Source of the DNA: JBEKTY01 sp049515555
GTDB lineage: Bacteria > Planctomycetota > Planctomycetia > Pirellulales > Thermoguttaceae
Direction: 5' to 3'
Assembly (NCBI GenBank): GCA_049515555.1
Contig: JBEKTY010000049.1
Span: forward strand, 1-45,932
Length of the DNA: 45,932 bases
Shown: positions 33,498-41,351 of the stretch, in pieces
How the letters are laid out: each line of letters begins with the position of its first letter
How positions within the stretch are numbered: position 1 is the first letter of the stretch
Made by a program: the position numbers and the translations under genes
Notes under the pieces: model-generated
What the model was told of the DNA's origin: nothing
The model's input: only the letters and a program-made list of their open reading frames with translations
The model's database searches: none

Positions 33498-35801
33498 ATG
33501 AACAAGCTTCGATTCGGTGTTCTCGGGCTGGCCGTACTCGTAGCCGCGGCATCCTCGGTCAGGGCGCAGACCCAGTACATCGGTTACGTCTATCCGGCCG
33601 GCGGTCAGCAGGGCATCACCTTCCCGATTCGCTTGGGCGGCCAGGGCCTTATGCAGGCGTCGGAACTGGTTGTGAGCGGGGAGGGGGTTTCCGTGCGGCT
33701 GGTGGAGCATTACCGGGTCATGAGCAACGAGGAATTCACGTTGCTCCGCAACCAAGTGAAAGAGTTGCAGACGAAGGGGGCCGCGCTGGAAGACGCGTTG
33801 GTCGCCAAGATGGCCTTGTTCGATCTTCCCGCGACCATCGGCCCGGCCGCCGTGCCAGCCGCGGTCCGTCCTCAGATTTGCCCGAACTGCGGCGCTGCCA
33901 ATGCGCCCGACGCCTTCTTCTGCACCCAATGCAAGGCGAAGTTGGTGAAACCCAAAGACGCAAGACCGGGCGAGAAAGAGGCGAAGAGCGAACTGCCCAC
34001 CTCCGCGATGGAAGCGGCGAGGCAGAAGATGATCGAACGGATCCAAAGGAGGTTCGCCGAAGACGAGCGCGACCCGGCCGTTCGCTCTCAAACCGAACTC
34101 GTCTTTGCCGAGGTCACGGTGGCGCCCGATGCAAAACCGGGGCGGCGCGAGATCCGCGTGATCACCAAGCGGGGCATCTCCAACCCACTGCCCTTCTACG
34201 TGGGCCAGCTGCCCGAAGTCGCCCGCAAGCCGATGAAGACCTGCCAGTTCCCGGTGCTCGGCAAAGAGTATCTGGCCCTGCGCAAAAGGCCGCCGGAAGA
34301 AGAGGAGGTGCGCGTCGCGGTGCCGTGCACGATGAACGGCCAGATCGCGCCGGGCGAGGTGAACCGCTATCGTTTCCAGGCCGCGAAGGGGCAACGCCTG
34401 GTCATCTCCGCCAAGGCGCGGGACCTGGTGCCCTATGTGGCCGACGGCGTTCCCGGCTGGTTCCAGGCCGTGCTAAGCCTCCACGACGCCAACGGCAAGG
34501 AGCTGGCGTACGACGACGATTTCCGTTCCGACCCCGACCCGTTGATCTATTTCGAGGTTCCCGAAGACGGCGAGTACGTGCTGACCATCAACGAGGCGCT
34601 GTTTCGCGGCCGCGAGAGCTTCGTGTATCGCATTACCATCGGCGAGCTGCCGTTCGTGACCAGCATCTTCCCCTTGGGCGGCCGCGTGGGCGAGCAAGTC
34701 AAGATCGAGATGGACGGCTGGAATCTGGAGAAGGCCACGTTGTCGCCGCCTCCCAAGGATGCAAAACCGGGGCGCTATCTGCTTGCCGCCAGCAACGGGA
34801 AATTCGTCTCCAACTGCGTGCCGTTCGCCCTGGACACGCTGCCCGAGTGTATGGAACAGGAACCCAACGACGACCCGTCCCACGCGCAGAAGGTGAGCCT
34901 TCCCATCATCATCAACGGGCGAATGGACCGGCCGGGCGACTGGGATGTCTTCGAGGTGGAAGGAAAAGCGGGCGAGACCGTCGTCGCGGAAGTGTATGCC
35001 CGCCGCCTCGGCTCCCCGCTGGATTCCTTCGTGAAGGTCACCACCGCGGACGGCCAGATCATCGCGCTGAACGACGATCATTTCGACGCCGCGTCGGGCA
35101 TGAACACCGACCACGCCGATTCCTACCTCATGGTGAAGCTGCCCGCCGACGGAAAGTACTTCTTTCACATCGGCGACACGCGGCGACAGGCGGGAAAGGA
35201 GTATGCGTACCGGCTGCGGCTGAGCCGGCCGCAACCCGACTTCGTGCTGCGTCTCCTCCCTTCCCGCATCGCTATCCCCAGCAAGGGATCGGCCTCGGTG
35301 ACCGTCTACGCCATACGCAAGGACGGATTCGACGGGCCGATCAAGCTGGACTTCAAAGACCTGCCCGAGGGGCTCCAGTCTTCCGGCGCCACGCTGGCGG
35401 CCAAGCAGGAGGTCGTGGGGCTGACGCTGAGAACCAGCCTTGCGGCGATGGAGAAGCCGGTCAACCTCACCGTCGTGGGCACGGCGAAGATCGAGGACCG
35501 GGAAGTCGTCCATGAGGCTGTGCCCGCCGAAGACAAGATGCAGGCCTTCCTCTGGCGTCATCTGCTGCCCGCGGAAACCCTGCTCGTCCTGGTCTTCGAT
35601 CCATCCTACCAACCACCCGCCGAGCGCACGCGCCCGCCGATCCGTGACGAGGATCGGCCGAAGGATGTGAAGCCCACGACGACAAGGACCGCGGTCGACG
35701 GGTATTTGAGGCAGATCGAAAACCTGTATCAAGAGTGGTTCCTGACCGATGAGTTCGCCAACCGCGAGGTCGCGAACATAGAAGCGCGGCTGATTAAATA
35801 G
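33498..35801 (+). CDS. Exported PPC-domain protein with internal zinc ribbon
   Basis: A 767-residue protein starting 13 nt after DUF1501, with GGGGAG upstream. Signal peptide FGVLGLAVLVAAASSVRAQ. An IPT/TIG-like strand region (YVYPAGGQQGITFPIRLGG) follows, then a short coil (about 75-105) and a zinc ribbon with CPNC and CTQC about 12 residues apart (near 128-147). Two bacterial pre-peptidase C-terminal beta-sandwich domains follow (about 275-385, AVPCTMNGQIAPGEVNRYRF; about 450-580, CMEQEPNDDPSHAQ and NGRMDRPGDWDVFEVEG). A CARDB/Ig-like domain (about 585-680) and an extended tail complete it. PPC proteins accompany DUF1549/DUF1501 genes in planctomycetes; role unknown. Cys-rich ribbons are unusual in exported proteins. 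Confidence 0.88.
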   Translation: MNKLRFGVLGLAVLVAAASSVRAQTQYIGYVYPAGGQQGITFPIRLGGQGLMQASELVVSGEGVSVRLVEHYRVMSNEEFTLLRNQVKELQTKGAALEDALVAKMALFDLPATIGPAAVPAAVRPQICPNCGAANAPDAFFCTQCKAKLVKPKDARPGEKEAKSELPTSAMEAARQKMIERIQRRFAEDERDPAVRSQTELVFAEVTVAPDAKPGRREIRVITKRGISNPLPFYVGQLPEVARKPMKTCQFPVLGKEYLALRKRPPEEEEVRVAVPCTMNGQIAPGEVNRYRFQAAKGQRLVISAKARDLVPYVADGVPGWFQAVLSLHDANGKELAYDDDFRSDPDPLIYFEVPEDGEYVLTINEALFRGRESFVYRITIGELPFVTSIFPLGGRVGEQVKIEMDGWNLEKATLSPPPKDAKPGRYLLAASNGKFVSNCVPFALDTLPECMEQEPNDDPSHAQKVSLPIIINGRMDRPGDWDVFEVEGKAGETVVAEVYARRLGSPLDSFVKVTTADGQIIALNDDHFDAASGMNTDHADSYLMVKLPADGKYFFHIGDTRRQAGKEYAYRLRLSRPQPDFVLRLLPSRIAIPSKGSASVTVYAIRKDGFDGPIKLDFKDLPEGLQSSGATLAAKQEVVGLTLRTSLAAMEKPVNLTVVGTAKIEDREVVHEAVPAEDKMQAFLWRHLLPAETLLVLVFDPSYQPPAERTRPPIRDEDRPKDVKPTTTRTAVDGYLRQIENLYQEWFLTDEFANREVANIEARLIK

Positions 35802-35910
35802 GAGCACGGCTCCTGGTTCTTGAAATCGGCGTTCGAAGAATGCTGCTGCTCCCCCTGGGCGCGTAGATAGTCACCCTCGCCGGCACAAATCGGGATAACG
35901 GCAACTGGAC

Positions 35911-35939
35911 GTGTCAGAACCCGGCCGATCTGTTATAAT
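35911..35939 (+). promoter_or_regulatory. Candidate sigma70-type promoter with perfect TATAAT
   Basis: TATAAT at 35934-35939 has GTGTCA (a weak match to TTGACA) 17 nt upstream at 35911-35916. No plus-strand gene follows; the next gene converges from 36456. Two hairpins lie immediately downstream. Confidence 0.4.
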
Positions 35940-35944
35940 GAAGT

Positions 35945-36067
35945 CTCGCACGTGAGTCAGTGACAGGCGGTTCTCTGGTCCGCCTGTCCGCCGGCCTGGA
36001 TTGCCGGGGCCGCACTCTGTATCTCGGAGCCACCAGCACATTTTTCTCGTGCTAGCGGTGCGCTCCG
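35945..36067 (+). ncRNA. Candidate structured RNA behind an orphan promoter
   Basis: Hairpin 1 has a perfect 9-bp stem GACAGGCGG/CCGCCTGTC (35962-35988). Hairpin 2 (36025-36067) has paired blocks CGGAGC/GCTCCG, CACC/GGTG and AGCAC/GTGCT with an AT-rich loop. There is no open frame of note. It could be a small RNA, a terminator of the PPC gene, or dispersed repeats. Confidence 0.25.
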
Positions 36068-36139
36068 ATGAAAATCGAGCAACGGAAACTCTCCGACATC
36101 AAGCCCTAAGCGCCTGCCGAGAATCGAGCTGTCGATGCT

Positions 36140-36262
36140 CGCACCACTCGTCGGTCAATGTGACCGGTACGCGCAAGCAAGATGCCGTTGCGCGCTTCGG
36201 TGGGGGCGACCGACGCGCGCTGGCGATTCGCGGTTGGACACCCCGGACGATGTGACCGACGC
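36140..36262. repeat. Copy of an intergenic repeat containing GGGGGCGACCGACGCGCG
   Basis: The core GGTGGGGGCGACCGACGCGC and the downstream block GGACGATGTGACCGA recur with the same order at 41125-41195. The second block alone recurs near 43656. A diverged relative is at 45126-45185. The rest of 35802-36455 contains no recognised gene. Confidence 0.6.
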
Positions 36263-36455
36263 GCGCACGCTAGTCCCCGGCTCCTCCGAGAAAACGGTCC
36301 TTTCTTGCGACGTTAATCCGGATTCGCCGCGTGGATCTCGACAGCTATTTGGAAGCCCAAGTATCGCGCGTGTGGCGGCCGGTCGACGGGCGCGACCGCC
36401 AGATAGAGCCGGTCGCCGGGTAGAAACCGCTCAAGCGCGCAAGCGACCGGCCGCG

Positions 36456-39400
36456 CTAGGGATGCTCGATGACGATCATCCGGTAGTTGAACTTCGTCAT
36501 GGGCATCACCAACTCGCCCTGTTCGATCTTCGCGTATTCTTGGGGCCGGCTGAAGAAGACCGCCTTTTCGATCATTTCGCCCTTGGCGCCGTTCGCATTT
36601 TCCACGCGGAAACCGGTACTGTGGACGGCGTTGGTCGCCTTGAGCGATTCCGGCTTGCCGAGGCCCAGCTTGTCCCAATCGACGCGCAGTCGCAGCGTGC
36701 CTTCCCAGGCGGTGTCATTGTAGACGATCACGAAAGCCTTCGGTTTCATGGCCATGAGTTCGGCCCGGGCCTCCTCGACTTTCCACCGGTTCACGTTCCG
36801 AATGACGCCGGGCAGAGCGCGGGGCTGCTGCCGGTCGAAGTAGGCGTCGATGCCGTCACCGGTGCAGTCGAGCAATTCCGAGGGCCGGCCTAGGCAGAAG
36901 GAGGCGTACATGCCTTCGCGCGGAAGCGTCACGATATGCTGCCGCCAGTAAGGCAGGAACTGATAGGCCCAGTGCCAGTAGCCGTGGCGATCGATGGCGT
37001 CGAAGAGACGCTTTTCGACCTGGTTCATCGCGCTGCCGCCCGGCAGGACGGATTCGGGCATCATCCGCGGGATGGCCGTATCGTGAAGCAGCGCCAAGCC
37101 CGACACATGGTCGTAGACCGCCTCGGGTCCGCCGTGCGACTGAACCGCCCCGGGCCGGACGCGCCCCTGGCCCAAGAGTCGTGCGGGCCAGCCGAAATTG
37201 TGGCCCATGTATTCGGCGCGGAAGACCCGGGGGTTCAAGATTCCGAGGTAGGTGTCGCCCGGCTGGAGCACCGAGTTTAGGTTCTCGCCGTCCCAATGAT
37301 ACTGCCAGAAACCCATGTAGCGCATGTCGAGTGTGCCGTTCTTGGCCCCGCCGAACTGGATCGGCCAGACAAAGCCTTGGCGATATTGGAGCGTAATGTT
37401 GTAGAGCCGTTTGACGACGTCGCGGGTGTCGAGGCTGGCGTCCTGGGGATTGTCGAAATAGAGCCCGGCGAAGCCGTATTTCTGCTGGTAGCGCCAGAAT
37501 CGCCAGGCGAAGTAGTCGCGGAAGCTCTTGGAAGTCACGTCGACCGGCACCCGGCCGCTACCCGAATAGCGATAGTCCGAGTCGGTGGCCCATTCGTAGC
37601 CGTAGCGATCCCAGTCGGTGGTCCCTTCGACGTCGGTCGTCACCGAGGGCGTGATCTTGAACTCGGTGTGCACATAGAGCCGTCCGCCGCTGGCGCCGCT
37701 GTAATAATCGATTCCGGGATCGGCGGCAGGCATGAATTCGAGCCCTCCGGGAAACCACGGGCCGCCCCCTTCGACGCTGCGGCTGTCGAACATGGGCGTG
37801 CGCCAGATCTTGGGACGCACCGGCGTGGCGATCATCCCCAAGGTAATCGTGCGCGGCGCGGCCAGTTCGGTTGGCTTGTCGAAGAGCGTCATCCGCCAGG
37901 TGAACTGTCCATTCTCATTATCGACGCGGACCGGCGTCTTCGTGTTCGTCGAGAAGACGTTGTCTTCCTGGAAGACCTGGATGCCGCCGTCGCCGTTGCC
38001 CATCCAACCCTGGTTGGTGACGTCGGAGAAAACCTTGTTCAGGGGAACTTCGACCACGAGAGAATCGACCGTGACGGGTCGCTTCGGCACAACGGTCAAG
38101 CGGCACCAGACAAGCCCGTCGTATTCGGCCCAGAAGGCGTTGCTCAAGGAAAATGCGGCGGTCTCCAGGGTCCGCGTCCCTTCAACGCGGGTCTTGTTCG
38201 TCCTGGCCCATTTCGGCTGCGCCGTTGCCGTCGACGAGTCGAGCGTTTGTCCGTCAGCCGTCTTCATGACGACGCGAACGGGCGACCGCAGCATCGGCGC
38301 GCCCAGCGTTGAAATCTGCTCGGGCAACAGGCCCTTGCCGAACCGGTAGCTGCGGCCCCAGACCTGGACGGTTTCCCCCTCGACCTTCATGTCGGTCCAA
38401 GGGTAGGGCACCCGATCCTGGTCGACGTCGTCGTAGCCGTAGCGGTTGTTCCACCAGGCGGCCTTGGGGGCTAGCTTGACGGTCTGCTCCTCCCGAGCCA
38501 GCACCTTGCCGGTGGAGCGAACGACGGCGGAAAGCGTATAGGCGCCGGGGGCGATGCCGGCGGTCGAACCGTTCAGCCGCGTCAGCAGGGCGGAAACGGT
38601 CTTCTCGTCCTTCTGCAAGACCTCCTTTCCGGCGGCGTCGCGCATTTGCAGGTCGATGCGCAAAGTGTCCAGCGGTGTGCCCGAGAGCGTGCCCAGGTCG
38701 AGTTCGACGAGGAATCGCTCGTAATTGGGATACGAGATGAATCGCATCCCGAAGCGTTGCTCGATGAACAGCGGCACCGACGTCCGGTGGATCGTCGCCT
38801 GTGCCGCATCGAGGACTTCGAACGAGAGCCGCGAGGTCGCGTAGTCGGTGATCACGTGACGCTTGTCGATCTCGACCCGACCGTGGGCGGGCAGCGTGAT
38901 CGTCCGATCGACCAGGGACGGCTCGGTGTCGGTGCCGAGCTTCACCTGGACCTTCTGCTCCTTGGCCGCCGGGTTCGAAATGGTGGCGTGGAAGTCGATT
39001 TCGTTGTGCGTCAGCGCACCGAGCCGATCGACGCGCACCAGCGGCGTGTCGTCGCCGGCAAAGCGCATCAGGCCGAGGCTTGAAAGCGGCGAGTCCGGAT
39101 TCGGCTGCGAGTGGAGCGCGCAGGTCGGATCCGGCTGGAACGGCACCGGGGGTCCGCCGAGTTTGCCGGGATACATGCGAGCCTTGTCGGGCGCCGGCCG
39201 CTCGCGGCGGCCCCATGCCCAGACATCGTGTTGGTTCTTGAGTTGTCGCCATATGCGGCCGAGTTGGAGGCCCCATCGCTCGCCCGGCGCGGGCGCCGGA
39301 CCGCCGAAAGCGGCCAGCGGGATCGCGGCCTCGAATTGCCAGCCGTCGCGCCCGGCATGGCTGGCGAACCGGCCGTAGGGATTCCACGCGGGATCTTTGC

Positions 39401-40604
39401 CGTCGCTGCCATAGGAGCAGGCCGTGTACGCGCCGGCCGCATTGGTCAGCAGCGAGTATTCCCGCCAAGGCCCGGCTGTGCGGTGATCGGCCGTCCGCCA
39501 GTAGCCCGGGGCGAACATCATTTCGACCGTGTCGTCCCCATCGAGCGAGGCGGTGCGGCCGCGGCCTTCAGCGCGAAGGAATTTCTCGTAGACCAGGGCC
39601 GGATTGTCGCGTGCGTACGGGGGCATGTCGCCCGTCATGGCCACGTAGAGATAGTTTGCGTCAAAACCGAGGTACATGGCGCTCTGGTCGGCCGCGACTT
39701 CACCAGTCTGCGACTCGATCAGGCCGGTGATCCTGGCGGCGCAGTCCCATTCGCCCGGGCCGATCGTGCCGTCGATCGTCGGCGCGGCGGCGAGTCGCGG
39801 GATCGTCACCACCGGTTGGTTGACAATCTGCGCGTCCTGGCGGAACATTCGCTTGATTTCGGAAGCCGGAATCGCGCGGTCCCATATCTTCAAGTCGTCA
39901 TACATCCGCCGGCTGCCTTTGGACGCGTCGGCCGTGAGGGCGAAGACGTCGAAGGGGAACTGGCCGCCGGTCTCGCGGATTGCCTCGCCGTTGAGATAGA
40001 ACCGCAAACGTTTGACCCCCTTCGGCTCGCCCTGCCACGAGATGCCAATCTGCGTCCACTGATACTGGTCGAAGTTCGGCCACTCGCCGAGGCTGCGGTT
40101 TCCCTGCCCGTCGCTGGGCATCAGCAGGCATGCGATGCTGTCGTACCACGACCATTTGTAGATCAGCAGTCCGCCCTCTTCGCCGTGCGCCTCGATGAGA
40201 GTCGCTCCCGGCCAAAGGTGCCGATTATTCCCGCGACCCCAGATGTCCCAGTTTTCGAGGCCGCGGCTCCAGAGCAGCAGGGTTCCATGGTCGCGCGTGC
40301 CGGGCGGTGCGGGCAGCGTGATCTTTCCTTGCGTCACGTCGGTGACCAGAAGGCCCTTGCCGGTCAGACCGTGCGGGTCGAACTGCGGCGGCGTCTTGCC
40401 GCTCCACTCGCCGGCCTTCTTTGGCCCGGCCGCGGGCAGCAGCCCGTGCTCGAAATCCAGGTGCAGCACCGGCGGGGGCGACGCCAGCGCCGCCATGGCA
40501 CAACCGAACATGGCCAGGGCGGCAATCGGCGAACACGTTGCCCGCAGGCCCCGCGTTGCTGCGCCGGCCGACTGAAATTTTCCGTCCAAGAGCGTCAGGA
40601 TCAT
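36456..40604 (-). CDS. Very large secreted LamG + CBM9-like + DUF6067 glycosidase-like protein
   Basis: A 1382-residue exported protein (leader CSPIAALAMFGCAMAALA). A concanavalin/LamG-type domain (about 45-260; VLHLDFEHGLLPAAG, MYDDLKIWDRAIPASEIKRM) is followed by a CBM9-like domain (about 270-480; APTIDGTIGPGEWD, YLYVAMTGDMPPY, DDTVEMMFAPG). After linker sandwiches comes a DUF6067 region (about 700-1382; WWNNRYGYDDVDQDRVPYPW, VWGRSYRFGKGLLPEQIS), related to GH123-like families. Its barrel has GFAGLYFDNPQDASLDTRDV and FWQYHWDGENLNSVL. DUF6067 proteins are presumed glycosidases, possibly acting on amino sugars. ATG 40604 has GGAGG 7 nt upstream. Catalytic residues not proven. Confidence 0.85.
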   Translation of the reverse strand: MILTLLDGKFQSAGAATRGLRATCSPIAALAMFGCAMAALASPPPVLHLDFEHGLLPAAGPKKAGEWSGKTPPQFDPHGLTGKGLLVTDVTQGKITLPAPPGTRDHGTLLLWSRGLENWDIWGRGNNRHLWPGATLIEAHGEEGGLLIYKWSWYDSIACLLMPSDGQGNRSLGEWPNFDQYQWTQIGISWQGEPKGVKRLRFYLNGEAIRETGGQFPFDVFALTADASKGSRRMYDDLKIWDRAIPASEIKRMFRQDAQIVNQPVVTIPRLAAAPTIDGTIGPGEWDCAARITGLIESQTGEVAADQSAMYLGFDANYLYVAMTGDMPPYARDNPALVYEKFLRAEGRGRTASLDGDDTVEMMFAPGYWRTADHRTAGPWREYSLLTNAAGAYTACSYGSDGKDPAWNPYGRFASHAGRDGWQFEAAIPLAAFGGPAPAPGERWGLQLGRIWRQLKNQHDVWAWGRRERPAPDKARMYPGKLGGPPVPFQPDPTCALHSQPNPDSPLSSLGLMRFAGDDTPLVRVDRLGALTHNEIDFHATISNPAAKEQKVQVKLGTDTEPSLVDRTITLPAHGRVEIDKRHVITDYATSRLSFEVLDAAQATIHRTSVPLFIEQRFGMRFISYPNYERFLVELDLGTLSGTPLDTLRIDLQMRDAAGKEVLQKDEKTVSALLTRLNGSTAGIAPGAYTLSAVVRSTGKVLAREEQTVKLAPKAAWWNNRYGYDDVDQDRVPYPWTDMKVEGETVQVWGRSYRFGKGLLPEQISTLGAPMLRSPVRVVMKTADGQTLDSSTATAQPKWARTNKTRVEGTRTLETAAFSLSNAFWAEYDGLVWCRLTVVPKRPVTVDSLVVEVPLNKVFSDVTNQGWMGNGDGGIQVFQEDNVFSTNTKTPVRVDNENGQFTWRMTLFDKPTELAAPRTITLGMIATPVRPKIWRTPMFDSRSVEGGGPWFPGGLEFMPAADPGIDYYSGASGGRLYVHTEFKITPSVTTDVEGTTDWDRYGYEWATDSDYRYSGSGRVPVDVTSKSFRDYFAWRFWRYQQKYGFAGLYFDNPQDASLDTRDVVKRLYNITLQYRQGFVWPIQFGGAKNGTLDMRYMGFWQYHWDGENLNSVLQPGDTYLGILNPRVFRAEYMGHNFGWPARLLGQGRVRPGAVQSHGGPEAVYDHVSGLALLHDTAIPRMMPESVLPGGSAMNQVEKRLFDAIDRHGYWHWAYQFLPYWRQHIVTLPREGMYASFCLGRPSELLDCTGDGIDAYFDRQQPRALPGVIRNVNRWKVEEARAELMAMKPKAFVIVYNDTAWEGTLRLRVDWDKLGLGKPESLKATNAVHSTGFRVENANGAKGEMIEKAVFFSRPQEYAKIEQGELVMPMTKFNYRMIVIEHP

Positions 40605-41351
40605 GGGCCGCCTCCGGGTTAGTGGCTCGCCGGTTTCAGGTTGATCTCGCGGATTCAGAGCATGCACCACTTCAGCGTCTTAGGATTGGCACCGAGGAGC
40701 TTGACAGTCAAAAGCCGACATTTCTCATTTGCTGTAAGCCTGAAGCCGGTCCAGGCTCGTTCGGCTATCCATCTTACTATAGCGCCCCGCGTCTAGCGCC
40801 CGTACGGCCCTTCTGCGCCCGCCCGCCATTCTTCCCCGCCTGAAAACCATATGCCACGCCTCTGTCAGGGGGAGGAGGGGACTTTACGAATCTGGTGTGC
40901 GAGACTTCCACCCAGTCACCGACCTACGCACACCTCTCCGCCGGCACCATCTGAACGTGCCGCGAAGGCAGCCGATTCTTCAGCAATTTGGGCCTGTTCG
41001 AGGCCCAAGCCTGTAGGCCGAGCTTACCCGCACGTCGCGTCGGTCCGACATTCCGCTGGCAATTCTGCCTCATCCCCAGCGCGCGTCGGTGGCGCACCCC
41101 GCCGCGCCCAGACTTTGGGGGGAAAGTGACTTGGGTGGGGGCGACCGACGCGCGCAGGAAATGATGCTTCGACAACTCGGACGATGTGACCGAAGCGCTA
41201 TCAGGCAAGCGATTTCTGCGTCTCAACCACCAACGGGCAGCCGGCGGCGAAGCATCGGACGAGAATCTTGACGATGTTTACCTGGCGCAGGGTGTTGGCG
41301 ACCGATCTTACAAACTGCGCTTCACGGTGGCGGGCCAGCCGGGCGCAACGC
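40605..41351. other. Gene-free spacer with degraded repeats
   Basis: No credible gene is present; frames here have low coding character. 41050-41100 holds a block (ATTCTGCCTCATCCCCA, then TCGGTGGCGCAC) that recurs at 44857-44890. 41125-41195 repeats the GGGGGCGACCGACGCGCG / GACGATGTGACCGA arrangement of 36197-36262. The promoter of the minus-strand LamG gene should lie in the first ~200 nt. Confidence 0.5.
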
